Positions 62,202 through 64,000 of a stretch of 64,000 bases of DNA are shown here, in pieces (within the stretch, counting starts at the first letter, position 1; each line of letters opens with the position of its first letter). The notes beneath the pieces were generated by a model. The model saw only the letters and a list, made by a program, of their open reading frames with translations. It ran no database searches and was not told where the DNA came from. A program made the translations under genes and the position numbers. Source of the stretch: Paenisporosarcina sp. OV554 (GTDB lineage: Bacteria > Bacillota > Bacilli > Bacillales_A > Planococcaceae); assembly GCF_003058165.1 (NCBI RefSeq), contig NZ_QBUC01000001.1:186001-250000 (forward strand), written 5' to 3'.

Positions 62202-63671
62202 TTAATAGAAAGCTTTATGTTCTTTTATTACTCGTATCAACTTTAACTCATCATCTTCTGGTCCTTGAACCGGTAATCCTGCTTCAATATTCATATGGAT
62301 ATATGCAATATTATCTTCAGTAATGATTTCTCCAGGAATGAAAATCGGAATCCCTGGTGGGTAGACCATGATAAATTCAGCTGAAATACGGCCAACTGAT
62401 TCTGCAAACGGTACAACTTCTGTCGTAGCATAAAAAGCATCACGAGGAGTCATCGCTAAACGTGGAATATCAGGCATAGTTACAAAAGGTTCAATAACCG
62501 TAACTTCTGATTCGAAATCTTTTGCCATACGTTGAAGAGCATTTACTAGCAAGGTTAATTCTTTTTTAGAGTCTGCAATCGTCACGATACACAAAATATT
62601 ATATAGATCTGATAATTCCACTTCAATATTAGCTTTTTCACGCAGCCATTCTTCAGCTTGGTGTCCGGTAATACCTAAGTTTTTAACGCTTATCAATAGC
62701 TTGGTAGGATCTATATCATAAGTTGCTGACGTCCGTAATATCTCATTGCCTACACAGCGTAAGTTCGGAATTTGATTGATACGTTTACGAGCATCTTTCG
62801 CTAACCGAATCGTCGTTGATAATAAGTCATGACCATGAATAGCCAATTGTCGTCTCGCAGTATCAAGTGAAGCTAAGATTGGATAGGATGTGGAAGTTGT
62901 TGTTAGCATAGATAATATTGATTGAACACGTTTAGAAGATACTAACCCTTCACGCACATTTAAAACAGAACTTTGAGTCATTGAGCCACCAAGTTTGTGT
63001 ACGGAAGTCGCTGCCATATCTGCTCCAGCCTCCATCGCCGAAATAGGTAATGATTCATGGAAATGAATATGAACACCGTGGGCTTCATCCACTAATACGG
63101 GGATTCCTCGAGTATGTGAAATATCAACAATACGTTTTAAATCTGCTGCAATACCGAAATAAGTAGGATTAATCACAAGCACTGCTTTAGCATCAGGATG
63201 AGCTTCAAGAGCCTTTTCCACAGACTCTGGAGAAATTCCATGTGAAATTCCCAGTTCTGAATCGACTTCTGGATGTATAAAGACTGGTGTAGCACCTGCA
63301 AATACAATCGCAGACATGATGGATTTATGAACATTACGTGGCACCAAAATTTTGTCTCCTGGTCCACAAACACTTAAAATCATAGTCATAATAGCACCGC
63401 TTGTCCCTTGAACAGAGAAAAATGTGAAGTCTGCTCCAAAAACTTCTGCGGCTAGCTCTTGTGCTTTTTTTATAGCACCTTTTGGTGAATGCAAATCATC
63501 AAGTGGAGCAATATTAATTAAATCAATGGAAAGAATATTATCGCCAACGAATTCACGAAAAGCTGGATCGACACCATTTCCTTTTTTATGACCGGGAATA
63601 TGAAATTGAATAGGATGTCTATTGCGATGTTTAAGCAAGACATCAAATAATGGAGTTTCTAACTGTGACAA
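62202..63671 (-). CDS. speA: Arginine decarboxylase SpeA (Orn/Lys/Arg decarboxylase family)
   Basis: 489 aa, TTG start with AGGTGGT 7 nt upstream. Fold-type I PLP enzyme: FHIPGHKKGNG at the N-terminus, FFSVQGTSGAIMTMI near 82-97, DEAHGVHIHFHESLP near 199, and PLP Lys in SVHKLGGSMTQSS near 228. B. subtilis SpeA (490 aa) makes agmatine from arginine as the first step to putrescine and spermidine, and maps just after pdhD. Lysine decarboxylase activity cannot be excluded from sequence alone. Confidence 0.9.
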   Translation of the reverse strand: MSQLETPLFDVLLKHRNRHPIQFHIPGHKKGNGVDPAFREFVGDNILSIDLINIAPLDDLHSPKGAIKKAQELAAEVFGADFTFFSVQGTSGAIMTMILSVCGPGDKILVPRNVHKSIMSAIVFAGATPVFIHPEVDSELGISHGISPESVEKALEAHPDAKAVLVINPTYFGIAADLKRIVDISHTRGIPVLVDEAHGVHIHFHESLPISAMEAGADMAATSVHKLGGSMTQSSVLNVREGLVSSKRVQSILSMLTTTSTSYPILASLDTARRQLAIHGHDLLSTTIRLAKDARKRINQIPNLRCVGNEILRTSATYDIDPTKLLISVKNLGITGHQAEEWLREKANIEVELSDLYNILCIVTIADSKKELTLLVNALQRMAKDFESEVTVIEPFVTMPDIPRLAMTPRDAFYATTEVVPFAESVGRISAEFIMVYPPGIPIFIPGEIITEDNIAYIHMNIEAGLPVQGPEDDELKLIRVIKEHKAFY

Positions 63672-63903
63672 TGTCGTACCACCTCAACTTTCTCAAAAGA
63701 TAGTTCAAACAGTTTGAAAAAATAATCGAATTCACATTAAACAGGATGCCTCTATCGTTTCCAATGGATACATTGAAATCACAATGACTGCACTTTTGCA
63801 CGTACTCGATTCTTTTAAACTTCTTTTGAACAAATAATTAAAATGAAAAACAAGTGAATTATAGCATTTTGACTAGCGGATGACCATAAATATTTAAAGG
63901 AAT

Positions 63904-63921
63904 TTCGACAATAGAGTCGAA
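63904..63921. promoter_or_regulatory. Dyad symmetry upstream of the last gene
   Basis: TTCGAC, 6-nt centre, GTCGAA, 35 bp before the start codon at 63956. It could be an operator; there is no T run, so it is not a terminator. Confidence 0.35.
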
Positions 63922-63955
63922 TAAACTACTTATATTAATAGGAGGAGTGTCATAA

Positions 63956-64000
63956 ATGAACTGGCAAACACGTATTACGGACTTATTACATATACAATAC
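63956..64000 (+). CDS. Probable nitronate monooxygenase (N-terminal fragment)
   Basis: Fifteen codons, MNWQTRITDLLHIQY, running off the window, with AGGAGGAG about 9 nt upstream. The start W.TR.T.LL.I.Y is that of NAD(P)H-dependent flavin oxidoreductases of the nitronate monooxygenase family, which usually continue PIIQGGM. Too short to be sure. Confidence 0.45.
   Translation, partial: MNWQTRITDLLHIQY

Noticed and set aside
63672-63955. T-box or riboswitch between speA and the last gene
   Set aside because: No T-box core motif or conserved aptamer pattern was recognised; only a short TTCGAC/GTCGAA dyad.

Overview
The window is about 38% GC, AT-rich intergenically, with strong Shine-Dalgarno sites and frequent TTG/GTG starts: a low-GC Gram-positive of the order Bacillales. 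Gene order closely follows the ykr-ykv-ykw-yku-ykn-ykq-pdh-speA part of the Bacillus subtilis chromosome. The protein sequences look like a spore-forming Planococcaceae relative (Psychrobacillus, Paenisporosarcina or Sporosarcina type). Sporulation capacity is suggested by a Spo0E-like phosphatase and a Kin-type soluble histidine kinase. I see no tRNA, rRNA, CRISPR array, prophage or intact insertion sequence.

Layout. 1-6.9 kb: end of a KtrD-type K+ channel subunit, a B12-binding radical SAM protein, a PAS histidine kinase, a 21-bp repeat array, an MhqR-like MarR regulator, a lipoprotein, a degenerate CPBP protease, and small genes (YkvS-like, Spo0E-like). 7.0-10.4 kb: a three-gene MoxR/DUF58/membrane-protein operon. 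10.6-22.4 kb: ykwC, a UMF1 transporter, ykyB, overlapping ppx-ppk, fadH, cbpB (c-di-AMP sensor), ccpC and dapH-dapL. 22.4-25.1 kb: a worn accessory stretch with gene remnants, a PaaI-type thioesterase and an acyltransferase. 25.3-37.1 kb: a 12-kb, eight-gene operon coding an exported membrane protein, an ABC ATPase and permease, a Gly-Gln-repeat membrane protein, MoxR, DUF58, a BatA-like VWA protein and a VWA/amidotransferase-like/VWA protein. 37.2-44.7 kb: a drug-efflux MFS protein, potABCD, a CorA-like membrane protein and a small zinc-ribbon protein. 44.9-64.0 kb: ykuU-ykuV, yknU-yknV, ktrC, rnjA-rpoY, a 23-codon cationic ORF, ykrA, def, ykyA, pdhABCD, a lipoprotein polysaccharide deacetylase, speA, and the start of a probable nitronate monooxygenase.

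How it fits together. KtrD, KtrC and CbpB link K+ import to c-di-AMP. PotABCD (uptake) and SpeA (synthesis) cover polyamines. Ppx/Ppk handle polyphosphate. DapH/DapL make meso-diaminopimelate by the acetylase route. PdhABCD feeds acetyl-CoA to the citrate cycle, whose genes CcpC controls in B. subtilis. RNase J1 and RNA polymerase epsilon are co-encoded as usual.

The most interesting parts are the 12-kb MoxR-VWA-ABC operon, whose component families are known but whose function is not; the unlisted 23-codon cationic ORF with its own promoter and terminator; and several dispersed repeat families (a 21-bp phased array, a 144-bp element with terminal inverted repeats in two copies, a ~210-bp element in two copies 42 kb apart, and a 35-bp repeat array beside potD). 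Relative to B. subtilis, dapL (ykuR) and ykuU are separated by about 22 kb of extra genes, which marks this interval as the flexible part of the window.
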